From: Ascarosepion bandense
Lineage: Eukaryota > Mollusca > Cephalopoda > Sepiida > Sepiidae
NCBI GenBank assembly: GCA_037127315.1
Contig: JBBBDQ010000310.1
Span: 4,167,001-4,231,000 of the forward strand
DNA length: 64,000 nt
Direction of reading: 5' to 3'
The notes under the pieces are model-generated. The model did not search any database, had not been told where the DNA came from, and saw nothing but the letters and a program-made list of their open reading frames with translations. Position numbers and translations under genes: made by a program. Of this stretch, positions 35,056-47,689 are shown piece after piece. The stretch's first letter is position 1. The number at the start of each line of letters is the position of its first letter.

Positions 35056-35639
35056 CAAGTGTAGAGGGTTTTATTTTCTGTGAAAACAGTAACATGGAAT
35101 GGCCTACTTAGAAAGGAAATTGCTATTTTGAAATAGAAATTCTTTTTTTCTAACAATTAGATTTGCCAATTGTCACTTTTATTTGTGACTAGGTTTGCCA
35201 TTCCTAACTCACTTGTCCAACAGACATCAAAGGAGAAAGTAATGCCAAAATAGATACCCATTTTCTGATTGTCTGTACAGTTTATAGTATTTATGAACCA
35301 AGTTTTATGAAGTTTACTTGATTTAATAATAATAATAAAAAAAAAATGTGGTGGGCAAAACAAAAAACATATTTTTGTTTTATCTTTTCTTTTTTCATAT
35401 CACTCATGGCAATGGAGATGGGGGTGCAGTTTTTCATTTCAGAAAGCCAAATTTTATCAATTAGACTTTTTTTAAATAATTTTATTTTAATAACATTTAT
35501 GTATTGTTACAGTTTCTCACTAAGTATTATAATGAAGCAAAAACTGAATTCTATACTGAAAATGAGGAAAAAATTAAATTCTATAAAATGAAAACAGGAA
35601 AATAATGGAATTACCTAAAACCTGAAATGAATTAATGAA
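35056..35639. other. AT-rich DNA splitting two LINE-1 pieces
   Basis: The sequence interrupts LINE-1 between the 'MRKEDLEN' block and the following 'RGTDESNA' block. It may be an unrecognised insertion, or the two LINE pieces may be separate. Confidence 0.4.
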
Positions 35640-35795
35640 AATTTGAAGCAGAAAATTGGTTCTTCTACAAGAGGGACAGATGAAAGCAATGCATAACCTA
35701 CCTAACAGGCTTGAGTAAATGAATGGTAGAATGAGGTTTAGCAGAGATAACAAAAAGACAAAATTTATTAATACATAGAAAATAAAAAAAACAAT
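35640..35795 (+). mobile_element. LINE-1 C-terminal scrap
   Basis: Plus-strand translation near 35670-35780 gives 'RGTDESNA.PT.QA' and MNGRMRFSRDNKKTKF. These correspond to 'GRQRMTYLTSLSKWMVEQGLEEITKRQNLL' in better copies, and would follow the block that ends at 35055. Confidence 0.6.
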
Positions 35796-38245
35796 GATAA
35801 GTAACATGATAAAACTAAAATAATAAAATCCCAAATGTCTGAAGTAAAATAAATCTGATGTGATCATAAAACGTACAAAGCTATAAAATGGATTCTGCTG
35901 CTTAATTTGTACCCTAAAACACATCTTTAACACAATGATTTAATGAACAAAATAAATGAGAAATGCCCAACCCTGAATATATCAAAAAGGGATTTGTGTT
36001 TATTTTGATGAAGTGATTTGAAATTTGTTCAAACAACACTTAATAAAATTTAGCTATTTTTACACGTTCTTTTTAATAACAATATGAACTCTAAAAATTT
36101 TTGACAGTATTAACAGATTTGGGGCAAAGCCTGAAGAAAAGAAATAACAAAAAGGTAAATTTTAATCTGATCAGAATATGCAGAAATTAATTTATCAATA
36201 ATCTCATTAAAAATATTTATATTTAATTGATTCTTTATAAATACCTATTTTTTATAAATCTATATTTAAATTTAATTCCAAATAGATAATGTATTTAATT
36301 GATTCGATATAGATATCTTTATAAGATTATATTTACTATATAATAAACCAAGCACAAGTAAATAAACATTATTTATAAAGTATATTTTTCATATAATTTT
36401 CCATGTGGAGAATCAAACTTTATCAGTGTTTTGCAACTTTATAAAATATATAAGTCTGTTGTCATAAAAACATAGTATTTAATTGTTTCATTAAATATTC
36501 AAAGCATTATTTAAAAAAAAGAAAAAAAATTGTGGAAATTTTAAAAATGTTTCTTATAACAACATTTGAATAATATTATGCATATGTGTGTGTGGATGTA
36601 TGTCAATGTGACATTAAAATTGCCAAGGAAAATTGCAGAAAAAATATATATAATAATAACAACAATAAAATTAATACATTATTGTTATGTTCCTTTGAAT
36701 GTTGTGGAACATTGAGATATTAATTTCTATTCTCACAATTTGGTTCACTAATAAATATTTAATAGTGACTGCTAAAATGCATAAAAAAGTTAAATGCATT
36801 TGCTTTTTAGTTAAAATGTTTAGTAAGAAAGTAGATTTTTAAACTTGGAAATTTAAATTCTGTCTCTGTGTTATTGATTTTAATACCAAAGCCTGTCTTT
36901 CTTCAAGTGTATCCTTTTTCTTGCAACATGTTGAAAGAAAATGATCTTTAATATACTAACAAGATTTGTTAAGATTTTTTTTTTCTTTCCTCATACAATA
37001 TACAAGATTTGAATTGCCTGAACAATGCTTGGAATGTTAATGACTTTTCTCAAAGTTATAGACAAGAATGTTACAGCCAACACAAATATTTTTGTCTTGT
37101 CTTTTTTTTGCTTTTTATTTTGACAAATGACAAATGAAATAATCAATTTGAACAAATGTTTTGAACTGACCAAATTTGGTTTAAGATCATCAAAGACACT
37201 AAATCAATCCCAAAACACAAAGAACGGAAAATTTCTCACTTAGTTATTTAACTGCATTCAAAGGTAAATAGATAATAAAAATGCAGGACAATGAAGATAA
37301 AATTACAGAAAATAAAATAAAAGATCTCTTGTTTGAGGATATAAGAAAAATAAAAGCTAACTTCAGCATTTAAATTAAAGTTTATGATATTAAAATTTCT
37401 ACATAATTGAAAAGATGCTAGAAAACTGATTCCATAAGAGGTTAGGTTAATAATCTGACATATGATGAAATAAACAGATTAATTTTAAAAAATTTAATCT
37501 CATTTTCAATCATTTAAAAAAGTTTAATATGAAAACTAATCAATGTCTTCAAATGTATTTGATTAATGGTTTGGGAATTAGGATGGTAGGTATTTTATAA
37601 TTAGAACTGTATATACCTGATTTACGATACGTGTAATTTGAATGGTAAATGACTGACTTGAAAATATAATGCAAGGGATAATTATTGTGATTATAAAGGT
37701 GATATTACTATCATGAAAATACAATCTTTTGAATGGATTATATTTTTTATTATACAAAAGTCATTTTAAAAACAAGCATTGTAAAATAGATGAATGCAAT
37801 TGTTTTATAAATTTAAGAGAATAATATTTAATTTTCAAGATATGTAAAATTAAACTTTATTTCCAAAACACACTGTCTGTGATATAAACAGTTGATTAAT
37901 AGCTGCCCATTTTGTAGTTTGTGTCCAGAAAACAAAAAAAACAAAAACAAGCAACACTAAAATTTATAAAAAGATTTTTGAGAATAATTGATTTATATAA
38001 AACCACAAATATCTTATGTTATCATATAGATTATTTACAACAATCCATCATGGGGATAGAAAGTCTTGTTTTAAAAATATACTGTAACAGATTCTTTACA
38101 GGCAAACGATCTCTTGATAAGATGGGAGCAAATATTTTGAATATTTCTGAAAACATCTACTGAATTTTTTTCCATGTTTTTGTTGATGATAAAGGCTTGT
38201 ATCTATTTATACAGACACATACACACACACACATACATACATTTT

Positions 38246-38300
<55 letters not shown>

Positions 38301-40629
38301 CATTTTTATTGATAGCTACTGCTAAAATTGATGTAAACTGCATATAAACATCACGTTGGCATTTTAAAATTACAGAATCAAATTGACAAAATTTTTTGAA
38401 AATGTTTTTTTAGCCTAATAACATTTAAAAAGGATCAAAATTGGAAAAATTTGACCTTCGAGAGTTTAATATTTGTGCATCTCAAAATGAGTGTTACAAA
38501 AATAATCAGTTTGATGCATTATTTGGTTGATTCTTTTTGGGACAGTCTGTTTATACATATGATGATTTACAAAGAAATAGTAATTTTATATTTCCTTAAG
38601 TAGATTAATTTTGAAGCATCTCACTTGAGAAATTTTTTTATTTTCATTCCTCCATTTAAAAGACAATTTTACACCCAACCCAATTATTTTTAAGAATATG
38701 ATATGACAAAAATAAAAAGAGAAATGTTGCAATGATACTGACTTTCATGTTAGAACCACTTCACCAACCCCAAAATTTATATGCATATGCACACACATAC
38801 ATGTACAAGCTTCTTTAAAATATTACATGCAACTTACATTAAAATGACTTTTCTGTTTACTATCAACAAAACAGTTATGAGTTTTGCACCCCTCCCAAAA
38901 ATGTATATAAACAATCCATCAAAATTTCACAAAGGAACATAATATATTATAACAGAAAACAATACAAAATATGTTAAATTGATAAAATATAAAAGTAATA
39001 CATAATAATATAAATATTAGTGCAAGTAGATACAAATATAAATCAGACTAAAGAATTTGAGGTTGATCGCAACATTTAGTAATAATTTTTTTTTTTTAGA
39101 AAGATGTTTTATCCTCTTTGGGAACTTGAGTGATATTAGATATTATCATGTGGAATACTTAAGCAGGCCTTTTTTGTGTGAGATAATATTCTTAAGAAGA
39201 AGGATTTATAAAATTAATAAAAACGAATAAGAACTTAGTTTAGTCCTTTTCTCAGAAAATTAACCGTTTCTAATTATTGGTATTCAATATTTTAAACAAT
39301 ATTATTTCATCCATTTATTTTATTATATAATGTGTCATTTACATACCAATCCTATAGATATTTAAAGAAAAATGAATAAATGTTTCAGCTCTAAATCAAG
39401 AAGCAATCTGTGTGTATCTAGGAAGATCCCAGTGCCATGCTTATCCAAAAAGCAGTAATCAAACATTAAAATCTTTGTGAAATATTGTAATTAATCAGGA
39501 ACAACAAATTTTAAAGAAAATTAACAAATTAATCTTAAAGTAATTTTTAATAAAATTTTTTTAAATATTTAAAAAATATTAATTAAATATTTTGAAAATA
39601 AACCTCTTAAAAATATTTATTTCAGATTTTTATATTTTCTTATTATCTTCAGAATATTATATTAAAAAAGCACACAAAATCTTTCCAGTCAAAACAATAT
39701 TTAATTTTTATTAAATTTTATATTTTTATCTTAGGCCTATTTTCTGCATCTCTTGTTGAATTTTCAAATCAAATTTCAACAGATTTAATTGCTTTAAATC
39801 TAAATAATTTAATGTCCAAATGTTTTGTAGAGATTTCTTAGGATTAACTAAAGGGGGAGGTTGATTAACTTAAAATATATATCTGCAGAAATTTTTCTTA
39901 AAACACACTGCTTGTAAATAAATTAATTCATATATAAGTAATTTCTGAAAATTGTATTAAAATCTGATAATTATCTGATTTACGGTAGATTTTTAAATTT
40001 TAGTGTGTTTCATCTGTTGCTGCTGTTTAAACAGTACACACTTGTAAAGAAAGTTCCTATTGTAAAAATGTCTTGAAAGAAGATGAAATACAGCAGAAAA
40101 TTTATTTTATTGCAAACTAAATTAGTCTTCAATTAATATCATGATAAAAAATATGTTGTTTGAGACTTCAGTAACTAGGGATTTCCTCTCTGTGTATGTA
40201 TACATGTATGTATGTAGTTTTTCATTGAATGATGATCAATAAACTATGGGCATACGCTACTTCAGTTAATTCAAATTCAGTTAGCATTTTTCTATAAATT
40301 TCTGTAAAACATAAAACTGAAGTTCATATGCAGGCTGTTATTTAGTAATAAAATTAAATGTTCACATATCTTGTCTCTTTTTGTGAAATATATGTGTGTG
40401 TGTATGCATTTGTTGAGTATCCCTCAACCTCTGATTGCAGCATAGTTAAGCCAACATGACCTGGCTATACAATTGAAGATAGGATTATTATTTTTTTTTT
40501 TTTTAGAGAAGTCAAGGCCATAGAAAATGTACATTTAGATAATTCTTTAAAATTTTCTGTCTGTGATCAATATGGAAATATCTTTTGCCTTATTGTACAA
40601 ATGATTTTCTTGGCTTCAGTTCCATAGAC
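35796..40629. other. Long AT-rich stretch without recognised genes or transposons
   Basis: This is the longest interval in the window with no recognised element. It holds a CA/CATA run (about 38211-38242) and a TA microsatellite (38249-38295). The 80-codon frame at 37921 is lysine- and isoleucine-rich by composition. I see no conserved motif. Confidence 0.5.
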
Positions 40630-40865
40630 AAAGTAACTGAAGAGATAACTGCTGTTGGAATTAGCATAGGTTTTGACGTGAATACAGAAAATGGGTGAGA
40701 ATTGCTTCAAAAATTGAGGGAAAATGATATTCAATTCAATGAGCAATGTACATTTGAAGAGGTTGTTGGCAAAGAGGGTGAAACATCTGAAAATACACTT
40801 AAAGTAATCATTACAGAAGAACTGGAAGAAGGATTTAAACTTGTTGAAGCCACCAAGAATTTTTT
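40630..40865 (+). pseudogene. Tigger/pogo-like transposase C-terminal scrap
   Basis: Plus-strand translation gives 'VTEEITAVGISIGFDVNTEN', an internal stop, then 'ELLQKLRENDIQFNEQ' and 'ITEELEEGFKLVEATKN'. The acidic helix order (glycine-containing 'LG...DV...D.EELL..H..EL..EEL') is what I associate with the C-terminal part of Tigger-type DDE transposases. The match is by pattern only. A decayed host pseudogene is possible. Confidence 0.4.
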
Positions 40866-40918
40866 ATAGTCAATGATCAAGAAAATTCATAATTGAGCAA
40901 GTAGAGAAATTTATATAC

Positions 40919-42084
40919 TGGGTTATTCAGAAAGTTCATGCCTATTTTAAGGGAAATTAAAACACAAAAAGAAATTATGCCATTAACTATTTAAAGATGA
41001 ACCATTTTGTTGCATAACTTTTCTCCATTTTTCCTTCGGTTTAACAATTTTGTCTTCTCAGAATTTTGGTGGTTTCTCAGTAAAGAAGGACCTGAAGAAA
41101 TGAAAATCTGAAGAAGCAATTCCTGGTGAATACAAGGATAGGGTAACACTTCCCAGCCAAGATGCAACAATTTTTGCCAGGTTACCAAAGAAATATCAGG
41201 TCTGGCATTATCCTGATGGAAAACACCACCTTTACTGTTGGCCAATTCTGGCCATTTTTGAACTACTGCTTTTAATTCATTCAGTTGCAAGAAGTACTTT
41301 TTCAGAATCAATTGACTGGTTACTTGCTCATAGTACAGGATTCCTTCACAATCACACTGGATGCAAAGCATAACTTTCTTAGGATGAAGAAATACTTTTG
41401 AAGTGGCTAAAGTTGGTTGGCTCATATCACTTACCCCAGTATCTATTTTGTTGAGCATTATTGTAAATGATCCAGTTCTCATCACCCATCACAATTTGCT
41501 TAAAAAGGGGTGCAAATCAGATAGAAATGTGATTCAAAAGATTTTTTTTCACTCAAATCATATGGCACACAAACATCGTAGTGATTTGAGTACTCAATCT
41601 TCACTAAATGCTCATGGATGATGGAACTTTGATAAATTTAGTGTTTCTGCCAATTCCTGCATTGTGTAATGTGGGTTATTTTTAATCACTATCTTGATTT
41701 GGTCATCATCTGTAGTGGGGAGGAATCTGCCTGAGCCTTCTTCATCAGTAAGGCTACAGTCACCAACTATAAACTTAGTGAACCACTTCTGTACAGTTCT
41801 GTCAGCTAAAGCATCTTCACCATACACAGCACATCTTTTTTGGTTGCTTGCGAGGCATTTTTACCTTTATGGTAATAAAAAAAAGCATCAAGTGTCTAAA
41901 ATGCACCTTATAATTTTCCATTTTCATAGGGATGCAAAATTAACACTAATTAAGTAATTTTAAACTTTCTTTTTCAAGGGGTAATTTGAAGAGTGCACTA
42001 ATCAGAAATGTTATCTGTTGATAAATTTGATATGTTGGAATATGAACAACTAAAAGTTGGCATTAACTTTCCAGATAACTCAAT
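40919..42084 (-). mobile_element. Mariner element 2, full length with inverted termini
   Basis: The left terminus gttattcagaaagttcatgcc (40922-40942) and the right terminus (42059-42079, reading gttatctggaaagttaatgc on the minus strand) match at about 17 of 21 positions. TATA-containing flanks lie on both sides. A frameshifted transposase lies between. Confidence 0.88.
40991..41921 (-). pseudogene. Mariner transposase 2, DD34D, frameshifted but with all three Asp codons
   Basis: The start ATG is at 41921 (MENYKVHFRHLMLFF). The N-terminal domain follows: ASQATKKM, VYGEDALADRTVQKWFTKF, then SGRFLPTTDDDQI and a helix-turn-helix-like 'YTMQELAETLNLS'. Catalytic Asp 1 is in GDENWIIYNN (41483-41481), Asp 2 in FHQDNARP (41212-41210) and Asp 3 in SSDFHFFRS (41108-41106). 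Asp 2 to Asp 3 is 104 nt, one short of the 105 expected for DD34D, so a single-base deletion near 41130 explains the frame change. Further frame breaks lie between the N-terminal domain and Asp 1. It differs from mariner 1 in sequence and termini. Confidence 0.9.
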
Positions 42085-42105
42085 ATATGGGAAGCATTAT
42101 AACAG

Positions 42106-42250
42106 GCTATGGAAAAATGTAACACAGGAACCTAAGATGGCACTGGAATAGCAAAAGTTGTTTTCCAAAAACTAAGCAAAGTATTAAGAAACAGGAAAAT
42201 TTTATTAGAAGCAAAACAAGAGTGCTGAATTGCTATGTAACATCAATCAT
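42106..42250 (+). mobile_element. LINE-1 scrap beside mariner 2
   Basis: 'KCNTGT', VFQKLSKVLRNRKILLEAKQ and 'LLCNINH' in broken frames match the LINE-1 block order. It ends abruptly near 42250. Confidence 0.65.
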
Positions 42251-42669
42251 CAAAAAAATTTGCAACAATTTTTTTTGAGAGGCTTATAATTAATTTAAAT
42301 TCCTTGAAGTTAAAAGGGAAAGAATTATCCACTCCTTAAAGATTAAGGAATTTAGTTTACACTTCAAAATATCAAAAGACGAAAACATAGAAGCCATGTG
42401 CTTGGTGTTGCTCGCTTTTTATATTTATAAGATCTTTATTTTTAAAAATAATTAATAAATTACACTTCTATTAAGCTGGGGTGAACCTGGCCTTGTACCA
42501 AACTAAACCAAACTTAGTAAATACATATAGAAAGAAACAGAAAAATGATTGCAGGAAAACAAATATATGCACACATTTATATGAAGAAAGAAAATTTATA
42601 TTTGTTGATCAATAAATTAGTCTACTTGCTGGGGGGTATGATATTTCAGTACTCAATGTTAGTAAGGAA
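42251..42669. other. AT-rich DNA, no recognised feature
   Basis: Nothing recognised. The 79-codon frame starting at 42545 runs into the minisatellite and reflects its repeat. Confidence 0.4.
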
Positions 42670-42895
42670 CATTTTCTATACAAATTCACACATACCAAAA
42701 AACGAACCATATTTTTATACACATGAATACATACTAAAGAGTAAGGCACATTTTCTATACAAATTCACACATACTAAAGGGTAGGGATCATTTTCTATAT
42801 AAATTCATACATACTGAAGGGTAGGGATCATTTTCTATACAAATTCATATATTCCAAAAACTAAGGTTCATTCTTACTTAAATTCTTATATCATA
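42670..42895. repeat. Minisatellite, about 40-bp unit, 5.5 copies
   Basis: Units start with cattttctatacaaattc at 42670, 42708 (diverged), 42749, 42789 and 42829, with a partial unit at 42869. The central units are exactly 40 bp and differ by a few substitutions. Confidence 0.88.
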
Positions 42896-43565
42896 GAAGA
42901 AAATAACATTAAAATGTGAAAATAATTCCTTTGCAAATACATTCAGATGAGAGGGTTTTATAAAAACTAAACTGACTAAATGTGAATTTATTATCATGGA
43001 ATGAAATCAAAGCAGTTATTTTCACAAGTAAATCTCCGATGTGTCTCACAAACTTTGAATAATACTTACTATCAGTGTCATGGCTTTTATGAGCAGGATA
43101 ATTATTGTGAAGATTGTTGATTTTTTTCTAACTTGTCTTTGCAAATGTGAACCAAAGATACTAAATTTTTAAATTCACTAGATGTAAACTTCATTAACAA
43201 TGTTATCATTTGATATGAACAAAATCAAAATGAATAATCAAAAATGAAAATATTCTGACAGTGAATGGACAAAATGATATAATAAAAGAACATTAAAGAA
43301 TTAAAATAAGCAATCAAAATTGTTGTTGATGATGAAAATAATAAAGATGGTAAAGAAAAGATTCTTTACACACACACACACACATAACAAATAAGATTAC
43401 ATGTTCACTCATCTGTCCCTGCTCTGAATTTCATGGAGATTCTATCACAGCAGATAAGAACAGATAATTGAACATTTAATTAATTACTATTAAGATTCTA
43501 TCTTGATTGTCAGCACTTATATTACAAAAACTGCTTACAATAATTAACCTGGTCAGCTATTTGGG

Positions 43566-43601
<36 letters not shown>

Positions 43602-44324
43602 TAGATTAATAAGTCAGTATCTGTAGAATAGTTATGAACAGAATTTTGATCTGAACATTTTACTATATGATGTTCAATCTTTGTGATTAATATTTACCAT
43701 TGAATTAAATGCACTGACAAGAAATGATGTTATGTTGAAATATAAATATTTATTGTGTATAATAAATGCTTTTCTTTATCATCAGGCTGTAGACTGGATA
43801 TACCCATAAATAATTATTTTTACTGTTAAAGATAAAATAGTACCCAAGTACATCAAACTATTTTAGTACATTTAATCTTCAAGTAATGAATCTTTCTAGA
43901 CAAAATAAACATGATGAAAGAAAATCAAATAAGGACTAAAATGAATGTGTCATATATTTATGTTTTCTATTTTCCTTCTTATTACTTTTGTTTAGTAATT
44001 ATTTCTATATAGAAGCCATATGACACTTGACCTTAACAAAATTTATGTTAGCCTAAAAAGAAATTATTTTGGTTAAAAAGAATGTTCTATTCAAAAATTT
44101 ATATTAATTTTTATTTTTTCATTATATTTTATTCTTTTTATCAAAGTTGTAATAAAGTTTGTTTTTTATTCACACTAAATATATAAATAGCATTATGAAA
44201 TAGATATTATTTATTTGTTTTTACTTATTAATTCTGATCTCATCTGTTTTTTAACTTCATATTTTTAATGTTTGAAAGTACAAAACTGATGATATATAAA
44301 AGTATTTCACAAACTATAATAGTC
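42896..44324. other. AT-rich DNA with microsatellites
   Basis: CA run near 43370-43384 and TA run 43568-43598. Nothing else is recognised. Confidence 0.5.
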
Positions 44325-44460
44325 CCACAATGATATGCAGCAGCAAAGCCCCTGATTGGAAGATTGTAGGTTTTGAGGAGAGTATGGAACCTCCTTTTAA
44401 TTGTTGTTGCTCCCCGGTCCACCCTGACCTGGAGTGGTAGCATTCTTTAGGGTCCCATCT
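44325..44460 (-). repeat. Unclassified conserved-looking block
   Basis: Much less AT-biased than its surroundings. The minus strand encodes MLPLQVRVDRGATTIKRRFH followed by TLLKTYNLPIRGFAAAY. I cannot assign a family. It may be the end of a dispersed repeat. Confidence 0.35.
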
Positions 44461-45142
44461 TAGCAAACAGTGAACTCACAAGCAAAAACAAAAGCCTGTA
44501 AAAGTATACCCTTACATTTTTACAGTAAAAATACCAGCAACAAATTTTTATATAAAAAAATTACCAACAATACCTAATTATAGTAAAATTACTAATACCT
44601 ATTTATAGCAGACTTATTATCAGTACATTTTATCTGTACTTGAAGGCATAAGATTGTTTGAAATATTTATATTTCAGCATTAAAGAAACCATAGAAGTTG
44701 ATATTCTATTAAAGAAATTCAACCAATAAACTATAGTTATCTTAATCTTTGCTTGAATGCAATTCAAAACATTATCATTAACAATGATATTCATTTATGA
44801 GTATTTAAGAAAAAGATGAAGTAAATTTAAAAGAACATATTCAAAATGTTTAATATTTAATCAATAAACAAGTGGAGTTTATTTACATTTTTATGTTTAT
44901 TTTATATCATCACTAGAAAAAGAAGCTTTAATTTAACATAATGTGCATTTAATCTGTTTATTTTACTCTACATTCAATGTTTAAAAAAGGTATTGTGTCC
45001 AAAATCAAATTCCATAGATACTTAATTTTTTATTGCCAGCTCATTCATTTAGCATTTTGTAATTTTTCTTACAAAATGGGTTGAGGGAGGAGAAACCAGT
45101 AAATAAGATTTGTTTTAAAATTACCATCATGTCAAAAAGAAG
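44461..45142. other. AT-rich DNA, no recognised feature
   Basis: Nothing recognised. Confidence 0.4.
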
Positions 45143-45555
45143 TCTATGATAAAACTATTTTAATGACTTCTATATCTATCATAGATTTACATTGTGGTGC
45201 AATGGATATTGGCTTGAAATGAGAAATCAGAGTGCTGAGTTCAAATTCCAGTTGAATTCATTGCATTCACTTACACATGAATAACCCTGGGAAAGGTATT
45301 AATCTATCTCTTCTCCCTCTAGCTATGGGTTAAATAGCAGAACAAATTGGGTTCTATAGCCTTGGTTTGCAACCAGTCTACCACAGAAATAAATGACAAT
45401 CTACTGTTGGAAAATCTGCTGCCTAGTCAGCCATGGACCAAAAGAGACATGATCGCTCAAGCATGTATCACATATGACACTTAACTGATTGACTGATATC
45501 TTTCATAAAACTATTTTAATGACCTCTGTTTCATAAAACCATTTAATGACTTCTT
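45143..45555. repeat. Short tandem repeat split by SINE-A
   Basis: A unit of about 27 bases containing aaaactattttaatgactt occurs once before the SINE (45143-45170) and twice after it (45502-45528 and 45529-45555). Confidence 0.7.
45184..45495 (+). mobile_element. SINE-A, plus orientation, with target-site duplication
   Basis: The tRNA-like head is on the left (gtggtgcaatggatattggc; B box gagttcaaattccag), followed by 'tatgggttaaatagcag' and a tail ending in aactgattgactg. It is flanked by atatctatcata (45172-45183) and atatctttcata (45496-45507), a 12-bp target-site duplication with one mismatch. Confidence 0.87.
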
Positions 45556-46604
45556 AAGACCAGCATATATTACTTTTTTATAATATGAATGAAACTAGTA
45601 CATCTTTTAAACTTAAAATATGATACAAATGAAAAAAAATGTGTTTTAATTACACAGTACAAAAATTATCTTATTTACATCTTTAAATACTGAAAGATAT
45701 TTAATAAATACATTATCATTATAATCATTTTTAAAGATAATATTCTTTAAAAACAGTAACTCTTAATTTAGTTATTTTATGCTTTATTTAATTATTCTCA
45801 TTATTTTGCTAGAGAAAAGTAAAATAAAGGTGACATTAGATAAATATTTTTATAATATTATCAAATTCTTCATTTAAATTCTTATTTATCAGATGCCATG
45901 CTTACTTATCAGATGGCAAGTTTTTTATCACAATAAAATAATGGATCTGTGGGTAGTTAAGTAGTTTGTGATAAGAGGTGAGAGTAGAAATATTGAAAGC
46001 AGTATGCCCACATGATTTAAACAGATATGAACAAGAATATTAGTGTATAAATATTTCATTTCAGGTACTTATTTGCTCTCACCAATAAACTGGATAATAT
46101 TATTGAAAATGGAATAAATACTTGTTTGAGAGTCCCTAAAATTTTATAGATGCAGAAGATAATGTTCAATTAAAGATCAAACCAACTTAGATGAAAATTA
46201 AAATAGGGTTTAATTACAAAACAACTAATCTAAGAATTTCAGGAAATCTTTAACAGACTGGATCAGTTGCAGAACTTACATATTTATATTTTTCTGAATT
46301 AAAATTTAGTTTTATTTTAGGATGTATGTTCAGTAGAAATGTTTATTTTGATAAAATTTCTTATTTCCTATTAGTCCATCTTAGAAATATCTAAGAATAA
46401 AAAGAAACTAAACTGACTTATATTTGATTTCTAATAAATTACAGGAAAGTAACTTTTGTCACCAATGTTTTAACTTTCAATCACTAAATGTAGATTAAGC
46501 AATTCATATACAAAGATTTCACCTCTACAGTTGCCATGACATACAGGCTTCCAGGGAAAAAAAAGTTATTCAGATGGTAAGAATTGTAGGCCAGTTTTAG
46601 CTGA
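45556..46604. other. AT-rich DNA, no recognised feature
   Basis: Nothing recognised. Confidence 0.45.
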
Positions 46605-46995
46605 AATTTTTTTAATACCATGTTCCTTCAGGACAAAGTCATTCATGGCTCTCTGCAGATTTCTTTACTGTTACATGCCATGACTTTTAGAAAAGATAAT
46701 GAACTGGTTTCTTGTTGCCTTCTCCAGAGTTTTAAACTCAGGATTGTCCTTTTCCAAGATTGGCTCAAGAGCCCAGCTTATCTGGAGATTTAACCCATTG
46801 CTTAGAGAGGTGGGAGGTTAGAGAAGATTCATTCCTTTTCATTTTATGAGACATAAAAACATTACTGATCAATTTTGTTGAACTCTAACATTTAAAGAAA
46901 TTTTAAAAAAATATCAATAAATTTTCAAATAGTGATTCACTACAGGATTCAAACTAGCAAACTAATAGCACGGGTTCATGCTACTGCTGATGCAC
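46605..46995 (-). mobile_element. SINE-D: SINE body with LINE-1-like tail
   Basis: The left end matches the LINE-1 terminus in minus orientation (ccatgttccttcaggacaaa; atggctctctgcagattt). The centre carries 'gatttaacccattgc', the SINE-A-type body. The right end has tRNA-like words near 46950-46990. Same architecture as 17733-18060 and 47145-47445. Confidence 0.6.
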
Positions 46996-47144
46996 CAACA
47001 TGGCAAATTAATTTTCATACAAATAAAAGGATTTGGATTGAAACAGTCAAATTATGACTGACAAGTTTAATGATAGATTTCTTAAAAAGTGTGTTCCATT
47101 TTTGTCATTAGAAATATTAATTTTTAACTTTTTATTTTCATGCC

Positions 47145-47445
47145 ATGTCCCTTCAGAATGTAAGCAAATATGGCTCTCCATAGATACCTTTTCTTTATTT
47201 ATTGTCATAAATTACTAGAAAAAGAGGATCAGTTTACTGTTACTCTCCATAGGTTTAAATTCAGTGGAGTCCTCCTCTTAGACCGGTTTTTACCCAGGTT
47301 TATAGAGCACAGTCTACCTTGCTGTTTAACCCATAGGTGGAAAGAAGAAATAGAAAGGACACAGTGAATGCAAGAGATGAGGCCAGATTTTGAATTTAGC
47401 TTGCCAATTTCTTTTTTTGTACTGATAGTTGACCATTAATTGTGA
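47145..47445 (-). mobile_element. SINE-D, second of an adjacent pair
   Basis: The left end is ccatgtcccttcagaatgta and 'atggctctccatagata', a LINE-1 terminus in minus orientation. The body contains 'tttatagagcacagtctacc' and 'gctgtttaacccatagg'. The head side is degraded near 47420. The pair (46.6 and 47.1 kb) lie in the same orientation about 540 bases apart. Confidence 0.6.
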
Positions 47446-47689
47446 GTAGTCAGAGTCCAATCATCATCATAATTGTGAGCTTGTGATAATCCAAGCTTAG
47501 TAAAGAACTACCCCAACTAATGTTTGTAAAAACATAACAATTACTGGCAGAAAATCTGAGTAAAGAAAAACCTGTTTTCTAAACATGAGGTGGTGGGTAT
47601 TAAATACAACAATAATATTTATAACATATACTTAGTTTAATCTTTAATATTTGTTTCTTCTATTACAATTTTTTTTTTAAGTGAACTTT

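Noticed and set aside
35574..35933. 119-codon minus-strand open frame
   Set aside because: It is antisense to a LINE-1 scrap and otherwise low-complexity phenylalanine/isoleucine sequence.
42545..42784. Zinc-finger-like histidine pattern in a short open frame
   Set aside because: The periodic His/Tyr pattern comes from the 40-bp minisatellite. No paired cysteines are present.
42670..42895. CRISPR-like array
   Set aside because: The repeats are contiguous 40-bp units without unique spacers, and the setting is eukaryotic; it is a minisatellite.
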